A stretch of DNA of 6,779 nt from Nitrospirota bacterium. Its GTDB lineage: Bacteria; Nitrospirota; Nitrospiria; Nitrospirales; UBA8639. A program made the translations under genes and the position numbers. Positions 6,550-6,779 of the stretch are shown here, piece after piece. The notes under the pieces are model-generated. The model was not told the DNA's origin. It saw only the letters and a program-made list of their open reading frames with translations, and did no database searches. Position 1 is the first letter of the stretch. Every line of letters starts with the position of its first letter. The stretch covers positions 1 through 6,779 of the forward strand of contig QIMB01000364.1 in assembly GCA_003233615.1 (NCBI GenBank). The letters run 5' to 3'.

Positions 6550-6579
6550 ATCATATTTTTATAATGAAAACATGCACAA
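6550..6579 (-). promoter_or_regulatory. Candidate promoter of the symporter gene
   Basis: On the minus strand TTGTGC (plus 6574-6579) is followed after 18 bases by TATGAT (6550-6555), about 88 bases before the start codon. Both boxes deviate from consensus and the host's sigma factor is unknown, so this is only a candidate. Confidence 0.3.
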
Positions 6580-6779
6580 CTCACGGATTACAGGGGCGAG
6601 TGAACAATTAGCTCCTTCGCTGATACGAAAGAATCAATTGTCCTCATTATGGGCAATAAGAGAACGTTTGAGACAGCTTGCGCATATTAAAAAATAACAA
6701 TTATTATAATAATATAAAGTTAGTTCTCTGGCAGTACGCTAACACACACAGCCCTCAACGTTAATCCGTTCTATTCACC

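Larger units (their letters stand above)
6463..6779. other. Upstream region of the symporter gene
   Basis: No gene is supported in these 317 bases. They contain a possible promoter (6550-6579), a perfect inverted repeat (6521-6535), a bulged stem of CTC-a-TTAT with ATAAGAG (6643-6662), and an AT-only palindrome ATTATTATAATAAT around 6700-6715. Neither strand shows a recognisable end of a preceding gene before the window stops. Confidence 0.5.

Overview
The window carries five genes, all read from the minus strand. In transcription order (right to left) they are a sodium:solute symporter (SSS/SLC5 family), a secreted GxGYxYP-type protein (putative glycoside hydrolase class, chemistry unproven), two tandem paralogous small secreted proteins of unknown function, and a ROK-family sugar kinase. 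No RNA gene, CRISPR array, insertion sequence, integrase or broken gene was found.

The organism is most likely a Gram-negative, non-phototrophic heterotroph of the Bacteroidota/Ignavibacteriota/FCB type. The clues are moderate GC, AT-rich intergenic DNA, classical type I signal peptides, and a GxGYxYP protein beside an SSS transporter with the FxxKLxTPV C-terminal extension. Four of the five genes have good Shine-Dalgarno sequences, which fits Ignavibacteria-like lineages better than typical Bacteroidia. This placement is inference from protein style, not a phylogeny.

Layout: 6463-6779 is the leader of the symporter gene, with a possible promoter and a perfect 15-bp inverted repeat. 4540-6462 is the symporter. 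4015-4539 is a 525-bp non-coding gap holding a near-perfect 22-bp palindrome and an AT-rich promoter-like segment. 2386-4014 (GxGYxYP), 1809-2369 and 1194-1745 (the paralogs) form a tight cluster with gaps of 16 and 63 bp, probably one operon. 1059-1193 holds two adjacent palindromes that share a direct-repeat core and overlap a possible promoter. 117-1058 is the ROK kinase. 1-116 is a downstream tail with a small CATACATT repeat.

Working model (inference): this is a small carbohydrate-use locus. The exported GxGYxYP protein and the two exported beta-rich proteins act outside the cytoplasm on a glycan or glycoconjugate. The symporter imports the released sugar with sodium, and the ROK kinase phosphorylates it. 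There is no SusC/SusD pair and no well-characterised glycosidase in the window. The most novel part is the GxGYxYP gene coupled to the two paralogous secreted proteins.
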